From: Moniliella sp. 'wahieum'
Lineage: Eukaryota > Basidiomycota > Moniliellomycetes > Moniliellales > Moniliellaceae
DNA: 64,000 nt
Direction: 5' to 3'
Assembly (NCBI GenBank): GCA_003971905.1
Contig: RSEE01000028.1
Location: forward strand, 620,001-684,000
The position numbers and the translations under genes were made by a program. This document shows, one piece after another, positions 23,565 through 33,702 of the stretch (position 1 is its first letter; every line of letters starts with the position of its first letter). The notes under the pieces were generated by a model, which worked only from the letters and a program-made list of their open reading frames with translations, ran no database searches and had not been told where the DNA came from.

Positions 23565-23876
23565 TGGGGCTGCGCTGGTGGCAGCTCCACCAGGTGCGAG
23601 CTGCGGCCGTCGTCTCATTTAAGCCGGGCGGAACCACTTCTTCCTGCCGCCCGCGTGCGTTCCGCCTGAGCCTAAGCCAGCCCCGAAAGCTTCATGTTGA
23701 AACTTGAAATGGCGGGGCGCACGGACATTTGAAAGTTGCATGGGGCAGCCCCCTCCCACCGGCTACCCATCCAGCCGATGCCGGCTGCTCGTTTACTGGT
23801 TTCGCAGACTTTCACGCCTCAGCCCGAACGATCTCCTCCCCCCCGCCCCATCCCCGCCCCCACCCCCACCACCACC
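23565..23876. promoter_or_regulatory. bidirectional promoter region
   Basis: Only about 312 bp separate the divergent starts of mitochondrial IF-2 and the enoyl-CoA isomerase, so both promoters must lie here or overlap the genes. A C-rich stretch just before 23877 resembles the pyrimidine-rich leader common upstream of fungal start codons. No specific factor site is claimed. Confidence 0.5.
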
Positions 23877-24834
23877 ATGGCCTCCTACACCGCCCTCGAC
23901 GCCCCCATCTACTTCCCCGGCGCCACCGCCGCCCCCAGCACAAGCGACGCCCCTCTGTCCTCGCCCTCGCCCAGGCCGACAAGGGTCTCTGGGTCCTCGC
24001 CTTTACCGGCGCCGAGACACCCGACAATCGCCTGACCCCCTTCCTGCTCCGTGCCTACCTCGAGGCGCTGGACCACGTCGAGGCACAGTGGGAGGCTCTC
24101 TCTTCCGACGAGGAGGCGGTCGCCAAGGGCGCAGCGCTCATCACAGGCCAAATCGAGCCAGGCAGCAAATTCTTCTCCAACGGCCTCGACCTCGCCCAGG
24201 CCATGTCCACCCCAGGCTTCTTTGACCATCCGTTCACCACCGTCTTTCGTCGCTTGCTCACCTTCCCCATCCCGACGGTCGCTGCCATTGGCGGTCACGC
24301 CTTTGCTGGTGCGTGTCCTTGGCCTTGGCACACGACTTCCGCGTTATGACGGTCGCAAGGGTACTTGTGCATGAACGAAATCTTCTTTGGCGCGCCCATC
24401 CCGGCGGGCAGTCGGCCGTGGTCAAGGCGAAAGTGTCGGATGCGCAGGTCCGTCGTGCGCTCTTCCTCGAGGCCACCGCTTCAGTGGTCGCGAAGCCTTT
24501 GACAAGGGCATGGTCGACTGATTGTTCCGTCGGCCGATCACCCCCCGATCCCAGAGGACAAGGCCAAGTGAAGATGCGCTTCAGCCACAGCGTGTGCTCG
24601 ATCCGCACTCGATTGGCTACCAAGGTACGCACCTTGGCGGCCAAAAATGCGGTTTGGGGTCAACAAGGCCATCAATTACGTTGAGGCACTGGAACAGATG
24701 AACATCGAGTACGCCCCCACTCCCTCCTTTCTTGATTAGAGTGTTGTTGACGGACTCTACCCTTGGTGTTAGGCAGGACAGTTACTGCGCACGTCGACCA
24801 GTTGACCGAGGGCCCGGCCAAGGCTAAGCTATAG
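23877..24834 (+). CDS. peroxisomal enoyl-CoA delta-isomerase/hydratase family protein
   Basis: Crotonase-fold enzyme of fatty-acid beta-oxidation, most like delta3,delta2-enoyl-CoA isomerases. Start MASYTALDAPIYFPGA, with a one-base offset near 23945, leads into LALAQADKGLWVLAFTGAET. PGSKFFSNGLDLAQAM follows, then the oxyanion-hole block AAIGGHAFAGACxLALAHDF with an offset near 24310. Next come YLCMNEIFFGAPIP and, after further offsets, KAINYVEALEQMN. An intron of about 62-66 bp follows at about 24710-24775 (GTACGCCCC donor, TTAG acceptor). The last frame reads VTAHVDQLTEGPAKAKL then TAG at 24832-24834. The C-terminal AKL is a plausible type-1 peroxisomal targeting signal. At least four indels make the exact sequence unreliable. 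Alternative: 2-enoyl-CoA hydratase. Confidence 0.8.
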
Positions 24835-25462
24835 GTTCGAAACACGAAAACGAGACACCACGTGTACTGTAAAAATCGTTTCCTTTTCTTCTTTTTGTGG
24901 GATGCGATGCAGGTAGAGACAAATATGGTATGGGTGTGGTGGCGGTACCAAAGTGTCTGTGGGCGGAGACGTTTGGTCTGTATACTTTTTGTTCCTGGCG
25001 GGCCTGGAACTTTTAAGAAGACAAGGCAGGGTTCAGCGTGGTGGATGGAGGATTGTAATCAGAGTCACACGTCATGTAACTTTGAGCTTCAAGCTTCAAG
25101 AACGGTTGCCCGTATCCTTTGCGAAACTGAAGACGTGGTGCCCCACTCGAAATGTCAAGAGCACTTCCAATTTCATGATGCATCGGAGGCGGAAAGTGTG
25201 GGGGCCTAAAGGCCCTCAGCAGCTTGAAGCTTCAACGTCAACGCCCTTGGATTGAACGCACAGTTGAATGATTAGCGCGAATCTTTCGCGTCCGCTGCGT
25301 GACAATCTACATCCATGTGTTGGCCACTGCTATACGCAGGCAGCAACGTGCGACTCCCAACTACTTCCGTCGTCGGGCTGGCTACGCCGACCTGACAGCG
25401 CGGTTTTGTGTGCGGGGAAGCTGACATAATCCACCCCTTGCATCTTCACCGACCCCCAGGCA
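24835..25462. other. intergenic region with TTCAAGCTTCAAG repeat
   Basis: Contains GAGCTTCAAGCTTCAAGAAC at 25083-25102 and CAGCTTGAAGCTTCAACG near 25217. No gene is recognised. Confidence 0.5.
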
Positions 25463-28221
25463 ATGGCCGACGCGATCACCGCGAACACGCGAACACAGCC
25501 ATCACCGCCATCCTCCTTCCCATCCTCCATCCCCTCTTCCCTCCCACCGCCCATGTCGCGTGGCATCCTGGACGCCGGGGCGAGCCCGCCTACCCGCCCC
25601 CGCCCGCCCCCTCCCGTGCTGGCTCTAAGCGCCCGCGTGGGTACGAGTACTATGGCTACTACCTACTACCCCCCCGCCACCTCACGTCCACCCGCCGCTG
25701 GTCCCGGCCGCCACGGCTACCCCAACCAGGGCTGGTACGAATACGAGTACGTACGAGTACGACCACGACCGCAACCGCCGCGCGCCTCCCCCTGTGCGCG
25801 ATCGCTGGTACCGCGACGAATGGGACGCGTACTATGAGCAACCGCCGACGCGGCGCCTGGGACGCGTATGATCGTCAGCGCCACCACGACTATTGGGATT
25901 ACCCACCTGGTCCCACCCCGCGCTCGACGCCTCCAGGCCCTCCCCTCCCCTCCCCCTCCCCATTCCTCGCGGCCAGGACAAGCATCGGTTCCGCCTCTGC
26001 TTCCACTTTTGCCTCCGCAGCCCCCTCAGCCTCCACCATCCCCCCCCGACCCCACAGGAATACTGCACCCGCTCATCCCCATTCCCATCCCCATCCCCCA
26101 CCCCCTCCTTCCCATCCTGCGCAGATGCGCGCACTCGCCTCCTTCCTTATGCACCGGGGCCTCCGGCGCCCAGTTCCTCAGACCACCCGAACCGCCGGTC
26201 ATGGCCGACCCGTACAAGGAGAGACACTGATGCCCTTTAAAGCGTTTGCGCACTGGTTGCGAACGCGCCCGGAGCCTCACAGCGCATATGGGGACCAACC
26301 CTGGAATGAATACCAGGACTACCGCGCCATTGTGCTCAAGCGCCATTGGGGACGTTCTCTCCAAGCCCACCAGAACCACGCTTGGTTCCAAGAACGTTAC
26401 TCACTCTCCCCCGAGTTTACCCTGCGCCGTAATGCACAAGTTCCAAGGACGCCAAGAACGTAAGCCGCACTGGCTGACCGAGTTGGCTCAGGGCAAGCTG
26501 GATGCGCTTACGGGGACGTCCAGCTTTTGAACAGGGAGGAGAGACAGAAGGAGGAAGAGGAGGTGGAGACTATGGAGGAGAACAAATCCGACCGCCGCCG
26601 TGGTTCCGCACCCTCCCTATGGGCTGCTACAACGCGTCTGGGCCTCTCTAGGGTACTCCATGGCAACGAGAAGGTAGAAGACTCAATGCCCCAACTGCTT
26701 CTTACCAAATCTATGCTGATGCCGACCGTGCTGAGTTGGAGGCGATCTTGGTCCGCGTAGCCGGGGACCAGTTCCGCTACCTTGCTATGGGCGAGCCAAG
26801 GGAGACCAAACGTTGGTCCCGCAATGGATTTGCTGTCTTCGAACCTGGCACCGCGGTCGACTCAATCGCAACCCAATTGTCCCACACCTCCTTGGGTGGT
26901 CAGCCTCTCCAAGCTCGTCGTCCAGACCGAAACGCCACGGCACGAGTCCGCGTTCGCACCATGCCTCATCATGCTGGCCCGCGGTTTTGGCACGACCTGC
27001 TCCAAGCACAGAACTGGTAGCCAAGTTGGAGCAAGAAGATCACAATGAGATTTTCGTTGTGGACGTTGTCTTGCCCACAAAGCAGGCTCGTCGACAAGCT
27101 TCAGGGGACAATTCGGAGGCTGGCAAGACCGAGGACGAGGCTGCGGCCAGGGATCTGGTAGCGGAAGCCCAAACGTGGCTTGCGACTTGTGTCACCGATG
27201 CGATTGCCGCACGAGTACAGGATCAATTTGCCATTCCGTTTGACCAGGTTGCCAGCGCGTTTGAGACCGCATCCACGGCCACAGCCACGGCCTCCCCTGC
27301 CTCCCCTCTCGAGCATCGCCGCTCCCCAACCCCACCGGTCAAGTGGGAGAATCAACCGAGTTGACTTCCCGCCAAAACACGTTGGAGTTGGCTTTGAAGC
27401 GGGCTCTCGACCTGCACATTGATGCGCTGCGGGAAATTTGGCACGTGGACTATTACTCGGGCCTGATGCGTGACTTTGAGGAAGAACTGGTACGAGCGGT
27501 ACCGGTGGTGGCACGGCGTTACCTCCCCGACGATGTGACGGCGACCGAGTCGGCGAATCGAGCGCTCAAATTGCTTGATGCTAAGCTGGCCCAGATACTT
27601 CATCCGGACCAGGTGGACCTGGCTGAGCTAGGTGGCAAGCCGCTCGACAAGGAGGTGGAAACTCTCCTTTCCCCCTTTATCTATGAGGTAACCCCTGAGC
27701 GGCACCGTTGTATGGTCCCCCTCACCGATCCGAGTACAGGGGAATCCAAGGTGTGTGGCAAGCCCTTTTCCGCCCCCGTCTTTGTCCGAAAACACTTCGC
27801 CAATAAACATCGGGCCTGGTACCAGGCCCAAACAGAGCCTGTACTGGACCAGGCTCGCTTGCTGAACCAGTACGTACTGGATCCTAACCGGCCCGTGTTG
27901 TTGAGCTCAGCGGTGGCACGAGCCAAGGTCGAGCACGAAGAAGAGGAAGCCCCACCAAGCCAACGGCCGAAGCGCGATGAAGGACCTCTGGCCGCTCGCA
28001 TGGGCGTACGAGCAGCCCAGCCAGGTGCTCCTGCTGTTCGTCGATCGTTCTCGGATCGGTCTTCACCTCTGCCTCTGCCTCTACCTCTGCCTCTGCCTCT
28101 ACCTCCACCTGGAGAGCGACCAGATCCACGTACGTTAGACCCACGCGTTAGCAGGGTGGGACGAAGCTACCAAGATCTGGACGATGCGCCTGTCCGAGGT
28201 GGAGTGGATCTGTTGTATTAA
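25463..28221 (+). CDS. ARS2: ARS2/SERRATE-like zinc-finger protein
   Basis: Nuclear protein that links the cap-binding complex to RNA processing and decay, and in many eukaryotes to RNA silencing (Pir2 in fission yeast). The N-terminus is disordered: Tyr/Arg/Pro-rich, with YEYDHDRNRRAPPP and DRWYRDEWDAYYEQPP. Next is the conserved N-terminal domain (MPFKAFAHWLRTRPEPH, then HQNHAWFQERYSLSPEF near 26230-26420). Then comes a region with LVAKLEQEDHNEIFVVDVV. The C-terminal core has RALDLHIDALREIWHVDYYS and the C2H2 finger block CGKPFSAPVFVRKHFANKH, followed by LLNQYVLDPNRP at 27760-27900, as in the family. The C-terminus carries an SPLPLPLPLP tandem repeat. The last 290 residues are one open frame; upstream many offsets occur (about 25680, 25830, 26430, 26540 and 26960). 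The start may instead be 25553 (MSRGILDAG). Confidence 0.85.
28060..28112 (+). repeat. coding 6-bp tandem repeat (CTCTGC/CTCTAC)
   Basis: About seven CCTCTGCCTCTACC-type units encode alternating Leu-Pro near the C-terminus of the ARS2-like protein. Confidence 0.75.
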
Positions 28222-28368
28222 TCCTGTGCTGTTGCCTACACTCTGCATTCTGCGCTTGCCGCTTGGTTTCGTGACAGGAAAGATACATGACGGTACTAGT
28301 ATAGGTTGTGAAGTCAAGTCGAGTCGATTCGATTTGGTTCGGGTTCGGTTTGATTCAAGGTAAGCTAG

Positions 28369-29199
28369 TTACGAGGCCACCTCAAGAATAGTCTGTATAA
28401 ATCGATCGGGATCATGGGCAAAGCGACCCAAAAAGAGGCCATCCACCCCGTCTTCGATTTTACGGAACGTGCCGGGCCCCGCCGAGCCGCCATAGAGAAT
28501 GCGAATCGACGCAAATTTGCCCCCCTCAGAGCAAAGATAGGGCTTGGCGAGCGCGCGCAGCGCCTGGGTGATCTCTACCACGTACTCGGCCGAGGCTGGC
28601 TGAGACGCACCAATGGCCCAGACGGGCTCGTAGGCCAAGATTACCTCCTTCGTAGCGGTTTCGGGCTGGGACTCGGCCGTACCCTCGGCAGTAAACACGC
28701 CAGCGACTTGTTGCCACACCTCGGCTACCGCCGCCTGCTTTTGGGACGCCACCGACAAGTCGTACCGTCCCACCTCGCCTACGCAGATAAGCGGCGTCAA
28801 CCCCACCGACAAGGCCGCTACGGCCTTTTGGACCACTTGCGCATCCGTCTCGCCAAACAACCGACGCCGTTCGGCATGGCCCAGCTCGACCAACTGTGCA
28901 CCCGCCTGGCGAAGAACGAGGGGAGAAACTTCCCCCGTGTACGCACCCTTGGGCTCAGAAAACGCATCCTGCCCCCCCACCCAGATGCCCTGGGGCGCAA
29001 CCGTCTGCTGCACTGCACAGAGCGTGACAAAGTCCGGAATGAGGAAAATGTCGGTGGCGTACGTATGCGCCGAACGCGTGGCAGCTACTTTGGTCGCGAC
29101 TGCCTGGGCGTAACTCAGTGTCGTCGGCAGATCAAAGTACATCTTCGTCGACACGCCTACCAGTCGGCGCCGGCCAGAGGGAGCAAGAGGAAGCGGCAT
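28369..29199 (-). CDS. triosephosphate-isomerase-like protein (non-canonical TIM clade)
   Basis: Complete 276-residue TIM barrel with no frame break and no intron. The catalytic residues are present: Lys in VSTKMYFD (canonical enzymes have GNWKMN), His in ELGHAERRRLFGET and Glu in ILAYEPVWAIGAS. The phosphate loop reads YGGSAGPGTF and the end DGLFLGRFAHDPDRFIQTIL instead of the canonical DGFLVGGASL. The STKMYF and LFLGRFAHD features resemble bacterial and fungal TIM paralogues acting on tetrulose phosphates or of unknown substrate (EryH/LerI-like), so it is probably not the main glycolytic enzyme. The exact substrate is inference. It is convergent with the ARS2-like gene, 147 bp apart. Codon use looks like its neighbours. 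Confidence 0.85.
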   Translation of the reverse strand: MPLPLAPSGRRRLVGVSTKMYFDLPTTLSYAQAVATKVAATRSAHTYATDIFLIPDFVTLCAVQQTVAPQGIWVGGQDAFSEPKGAYTGEVSPLVLRQAGAQLVELGHAERRRLFGETDAQVVQKAVAALSVGLTPLICVGEVGRYDLSVASQKQAAVAEVWQQVAGVFTAEGTAESQPETATKEVILAYEPVWAIGASQPASAEYVVEITQALRALAKPYLCSEGGKFASIRILYGGSAGPGTFRKIEDGVDGLFLGRFAHDPDRFIQTILEVAS

Positions 29200-29543
29200 G
29201 GCGGCGGAGGGTACGTTGGATAGACGCCGGCCGGTGGTGGAGTTGGCGATGGGTCAGGTCAGTGCGCCATTCATTGATTATCCTCAGCCTGGCCCCTGCG
29301 CAAGCCTGCGCCCCACTAGTGGCTGGGGCAGCGATTGGGGCGCGCGGGGCAAGAAGACAACAACCCTATCGCCCCTAACCCCGTGGGGGCGCGAGAGGGT
29401 CATCCGGTCATCGATAATCGATACTCGGTAACTGGTAGCCCATCGTCACCGACACCGATAAGTCATCCGTCAGCCTGATTGGCCTGATCGGGCAGACCGT
29501 CCGGCCCGCATCGCCTCCACCTCCTACCCACGGCGCCCGGAGG
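29200..29543. other. intergenic region with ATCGATAATCGAT repeat
   Basis: Upstream of the TPI-like gene. It contains CGGTCATCGATAATCGATAC at 29405-29424. No gene is supported. Confidence 0.45.
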
Positions 29544-29544
29544 C

Positions 29545-30139
29545 ATGCCATTACGGGCAAAGCTGCGTGGCGCGGCCGCTCCTCTCGCTCTCGTCCCCCT
29601 CGGATTGCCCCCCCCCCCCCAGTCTCCCACGCGCAACCCCAGCCCAGGACGCGCCTGTCGCCAGTCCCTCTTCGACGCTTGGCCCGTAGTCTACACCGAC
29701 CAGTGCACCGGCCATACCGACCAGGAGCTTGAATCCTTTCTCTTTGGCGATGACGTGCCCCTCTCTGCCCTCTCGAAGCGCCCATCGCTGCGCGCCTCGC
29801 CTCAAAGGGTACCACCTACCGCCTGCCGCCGCCACTCCTCTCTCTTACGTCGACGACGTTGATGAGATGGGGGCCCATAAGCGTACCGCCCCTCTCCAGC
29901 CCCGGTCGTGTCGCTATCACTTCGTATTACGACCCGCGGGAAGATGGCTTGGACTGCTTCCTTGGGTAGTATCGACATGGGTATTACGTCTTGCTTTCTT
30001 TTTTTGCGCAGCACGGCCTTCGTTTTGGTCTGTTGGTATGGTGCCTCTGGCCATGGGGACGGCTAACGTGGTCGGTTGGGCCGAACATACTGGCTTCACC
30101 ACGACTCATTCGCTTGTGCTTGAGATTGAGATCTTGTGA
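29545..30139 (+). CDS. possible small hypothetical gene
   Basis: Weak. A plus-strand frame reads CRQSLFDAWPVVYTDQCTG, HTDQELESFLFGDDVPLSAL and SKRPSLRASPQ. After an offset near 29810-29880 it may continue as SSPGRVAITSYYDPREDGLD and CFLGSIDMG. The acidic/aromatic composition is protein-like, but no family is recognised. A nine- to ten-base C run near 29610 sits at its 5-prime side. The overlapping minus-strand frame is Gly/Arg-rich and looks like a shadow. Confidence 0.35.
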
Positions 30140-30650
30140 CCAATCCGGATTTTGGTGGCTGCGCCAGTCATCTCCCTGCTCTTTAGGTTCTCCCTACTCG
30201 TCTTGAGGTCTCGTCTGATTTGTTGCCCCTCTCCATCCTGTTGTTCGTCGCCGTTCGGCGCTCTGCGCTCCATACCGTCTTGGTGCTTGATGAACTCGAT
30301 GGACTTGATGGAGGGTACGCTCTATGCGTTCTCCCCCCTAAATGGGGTTTTGCCCGTGCGCATTTTTGCACCCTTGTATACTTTGCCCGGCCCTTCGTTG
30401 CAATAGTGAAGTGTGAAGGTGGATCGCTCGTTCCTGTCGTGTACCCACATCATGGGACGTGGGTCCATGGGTCATGGGACCCTGACACGTTCGTACGGAG
30501 CGCCGCTTGGTTCCTGTGCTGCCTTGCACCCTCTGCGTCACCAAGTAAATGGCACAGACAATCCTCTCTCCCGCTCTTGGGACTCAGGCTGGAAACGAGT
30601 GGGTGTGTGCTGGCCAATATGGTCTCGGTTTACTTCTTGGCGTTTCCTCA

Positions 30651-30674
30651 CTTGAAGCTTGAAGCTTGAAGCTA
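30651..30674. repeat. CTTGAAG tandem/palindromic repeat
   Basis: Three perfect CTTGAAG-type units form overlapping GAAGCTTGAAGCTT palindromes. Confidence 0.75.
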
Positions 30675-30957
30675 GCTCTTGTTGGCAAGATCTGGATCCA
30701 CTTGGAAGAGCTTAATCATTCTACCTTTTGAAGCTTGGTGGATCCGATTGATGATCCTCCGTTCTCCGTGGCAAGATCTTCGCCCTGCCCATCGGGAGAC
30801 AGTTTGCATTCGTCTGGAGTTGGCCGGGCCACGATCATCCTGATTGAATAGGATTAATGATTCGCCAGGCCCCACAAGATCCCAAAAGGTCCCAGAAGAT
30901 CCCAGATCGGGAACGAAACTGACGCGGCGCGCGGGCCACCGGCCACCCACTTTATGG

Positions 30958-30990
30958 TGGCATCATGCATCATGCATCATGCAACATGCA
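30958..30990. repeat. CATCATGCATCATG tandem repeat
   Basis: GCATCATGCATCATGCATCATGCAACATGC-type array, nearly identical to the copy at 16300-16325. Confidence 0.75.
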
Positions 30991-31345
30991 ACAGACATCA
31001 TATGGCCTGTCCCCACGGGGAAAGAGAACGCAGATCCACAGATGACAAACCGGTCCACGTGCTAGCAGCGGTGAACTTCGCCCGATGTCTCCGCCGTCCC
31101 CTGCCGTCTCATGTTTCGTCCCTAGTCCCTAGTCCTTCCCTGGTTTCTAGTCAGATTACTTGACCGGAGAGCAAACCCTGGTTGCCGGAGGCTCTCCTTA
31201 GGCCTTAGGCCTTAATTATTCTGAAGCCGACAGAGCCACAATCAATTACAGCACCCATCGATATACCCATCCTATACACACGCGCATCATTAACGGCATC
31301 ACTGCGTCATACCAGCACGTTGCAGGTTACGCCGATGAGCGACGG

Positions 31346-31381
31346 GATCATCAATCATCGATCATCTTAAATCATCGATCT
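31346..31381. repeat. ATCATCGATCATC repeat
   Basis: Several ATCAT and ATCGATC units; the same words occur at 7020, 10940, 16280, 59942 and 60695. Confidence 0.7.
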
Positions 31382-32401
31382 GTCAACTTCCCAAGATCTC
31401 ATATCTCAACGGAGTCAACGTCACAGTCTACTGGCCTGACCGGCTGACCAGGAGCTGTTTGTTTCCTCTCGTGCAAAGGATGCTAGCAACATGCGTCACG
31501 AACAACTGTTGGTGGTTTCCGCTCTTCTGAGACACACTGACACGCTGACCGGCTCAGCGCTGACGCGCTGACGCGGACTCTGGTACCCCAGAGTACCTCA
31601 CGAATCACGTTCTTGGCAACCATTTCGCCGGGCAGATATTTATCTCAGATCTCCGCGCTCATTAATTCCTTACTCTCATTCGGAGTATTTAGCTCAACGC
31701 GCTCACCGTCAGTACTCAGTCTGAGTATACTCTCACTGAGTTCTCAGTGTCTGTACCAATTCGACTTTTTCCGAGCTGGTCTAACGCGGGCGGCCATCGA
31801 CGCGCGACGGTAGGCCACAGAGATTGCCCTCAATTGATTGAACATTGACTCCGGTGCTGGTAGGATAGCGATCCCTCGGTCTCTTTGAGAGAATATAGGT
31901 CGATCAGATAACTACGAGTAGCTGATGCTGTACGACAAAAGTGCTCGATCGTGCGTGCTCCAGGCCGGATAGTCGAAGCTGAATCCTTTGGGGACAGTAG
32001 AGGCAACGACTCAGTCTGGGTACTCAGGGTCGGGATCGCTTGTTTGGGCGCGTCATGCAATGCCCGCTTGCGCCTAGAGGGGGACCAGAATGACGTGTGA
32101 AAATGGCTGATATGTGACAGTGACGCGTGCGCGTAACACCCGAGCAAAAGCAATGTGGACCAGCTAGCAGGGGCTAGCGTTGGCTAGCTACCAAGTAGCA
32201 AACACGGCATCTATTGCATGTCACATATCATGTTCACACCGTGTTAGTAGTGACGCCGATTTGATATTGGGATCTGAGGATCTGAAGTGGAGAGCTCCAC
32301 CTGAGCTTCGTGGCAGGTGACTTGAAGCATGAGGTGCATGGAGCTTGGGCACCTGGGCGAGGGGCGGACTGGAGATTGCGCAGGTTGCGATAAGATCCAA
32401 A

Positions 32402-32464
32402 TTCCCCGAGCTGAAGCTGCTGAAGCTGCTGAGCGCCGAAGCTTCGCTCGAAGCTTGAAGAAAA
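32402..32464. repeat. GCTGAAG and GAAGCTTCGCTCGAAGCTT repeat
   Basis: Direct GCTGAAGCTGCTGAAGCT units followed by an inverted AAGCTTCG/CGAAGCTT pair with a short spacer. Confidence 0.65.
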
Positions 32465-32814
32465 TGAAGCTCAGATCGAGGGAGAATGAGACGATTCGAA
32501 CAGCTAGTAACTAGGAATCGATGATCACTTCGACCCCCTAGTCACTTGAAGCTCTTGAAACGCTGAAGATTGATCGCTGATCCCGATAGACGAATGATGC
32601 GTGAAGGATGCCGCATGGCTGATCGATGGTCAGCAAAGTGTCGCGTGATAGGCGACAAGCGAAGCGTGATGTGTGCAGGACGTGCGGCGTTCTGGTACTG
32701 GCGCCGTGCGGGGCCTAGTTTCTTACCCCCGCACGCCGTCTCAACCGCAGTTGTCCCGCCCGCACGGGGCCAGTCTGCTGCGCTGCCCCACGACTCCCAA
32801 CTGGACCAACTTCG

Positions 32815-33702
32815 GTGGGATGCGGTAACCCCGCCCTCGCCTCGTCGCTTCCTCCCTCGGCATCATTCACATCATCCATCGCCCTCGCCTGGGTCTTGCT
32901 GGGCGGCATCGGCTTGTTTCCCTCCCCCCTCCAACCCTCCAACCCTCCCGCCACCACCACTTTCGTGCTTTGGCCCACACCAGTGCAACACCTGTGCACT
33001 GTTCAGCTCCCCCAACCATCAGTATTACCTATCGGGGGCATCCTCTTCTTCCGCCGCGGTTGGATCCTCCGTGCCTCCCACCGCGCAACTGGGCTTTCCA
33101 ACTACTGTGCCTGTCTGTGTCCCCTCTTCCAAGGTATGTCCCGCCCCTCCCCCCCATTCTCTCCCCATGAGCGGGTTGCGGGTCGACGTCACACTGCTGA
33201 CCGTATAACCAATCCTCAGCCTCATACCCACAACACACGCGGCAATCTCGTTTTTCTCCCCTCTTCTGACCTGCCTCGTGCGACGCGAGCTATTTTTCCC
33301 CACCACCTTTTTCCCCTCATCGCCGTACCAGTTTTGTACCTCGCCATGTCCACAGATCTGGACGATCTCATTTCCTCCTTCAAGCAGGTTCATGCCGGTG
33401 GCCGTGGACAAGATTTGCGCCTAATGCGGGAATCGTTGTTCAATTCCTTATCCAGCCATGCCTTGGGCCCCGCTAGCCATCCAGATCCGAGCGCACTGGG
33501 GCTGTCCAGCTCCGGTTTGCACGGAGGAATGGGAAGAATAGCCTGCCCGACCTCCTTGTCCCGCTCTGCATCCCAACAACAGCCTCCTCCTCCCTCCACA
33601 CCGCTCTCGGGACAGGTACAAGCACCTCCCTTGGACTCCTATCCGGGAACGACCGTAGCACCTTGTACCCTGTCGTCGGATACAGCGTCATCGCGTTCTT
33701 GA
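32815..33702 (+). CDS. hypothetical protein, Ser/Gln/Pro-rich C-terminus
   Basis: Best supported part starts at 33346, MSTDLDDLISSFKQVHAG, and runs through GRGQDLRLMRESLFNSLSSH to a Gln/Pro/Ser-rich tail ending at 33702 (DTASSRS). An upstream exon may exist. CNTCALFSSPNHQYYLSGAS near 32985-33045 lies in another frame and ends SSK at a GTATGTCCC donor at 33134, with CCTCAG about 85 bp downstream as acceptor. That splice would read in phase into the same frame. No family is recognised. If only the downstream start is used, the product is 118 residues. Confidence 0.45.
   Translation: MGCGNPALASSLPPSASFTSSIALAWVLLGGIGLFPSPLQPSNPPATTTFVLWPTPVQHLCTVQLPQPSVLPIGGILFFRRGWILRASHRATGLSNYCACLCPLFQGMSRPSPPFSPHERVAGRRHTADRITNPQPHTHNTRGNLVFLPSSDLPRATRAIFPHHLFPLIAVPVLYLAMSTDLDDLISSFKQVHAGGRGQDLRLMRESLFNSLSSHALGPASHPDPSALGLSSSGLHGGMGRIACPTSLSRSASQQQPPPPSTPLSGQVQAPPLDSYPGTTVAPCTLSSDTASSRS

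Larger units (their letters stand above)
30140..32814. other. long intergenic, repeat-rich region
   Basis: No supported gene in about 2.7 kb. Repeats include CTTGAAGCTTGAAGCTTGAAGC at 30651-30674, CATCATGCATCATG at 30958-30990, AGGCCTTAGGCCTTAA at 31199-31214, ATCATCGATCATC at 31346-31381 and GCTGAAGCTGCTGAAGC with AAGCTTCGCTCGAAGCTT at 32402-32464. The open frame of 149 codons at 30220-30669 has no recognisable features. Confidence 0.6.

Noticed and set aside
30220..30669. 149-codon plus-strand ORF ending in the AAGCTT repeat
   Set aside because: No homology words, stop codon lies inside a dispersed repeat, no splice or start context.
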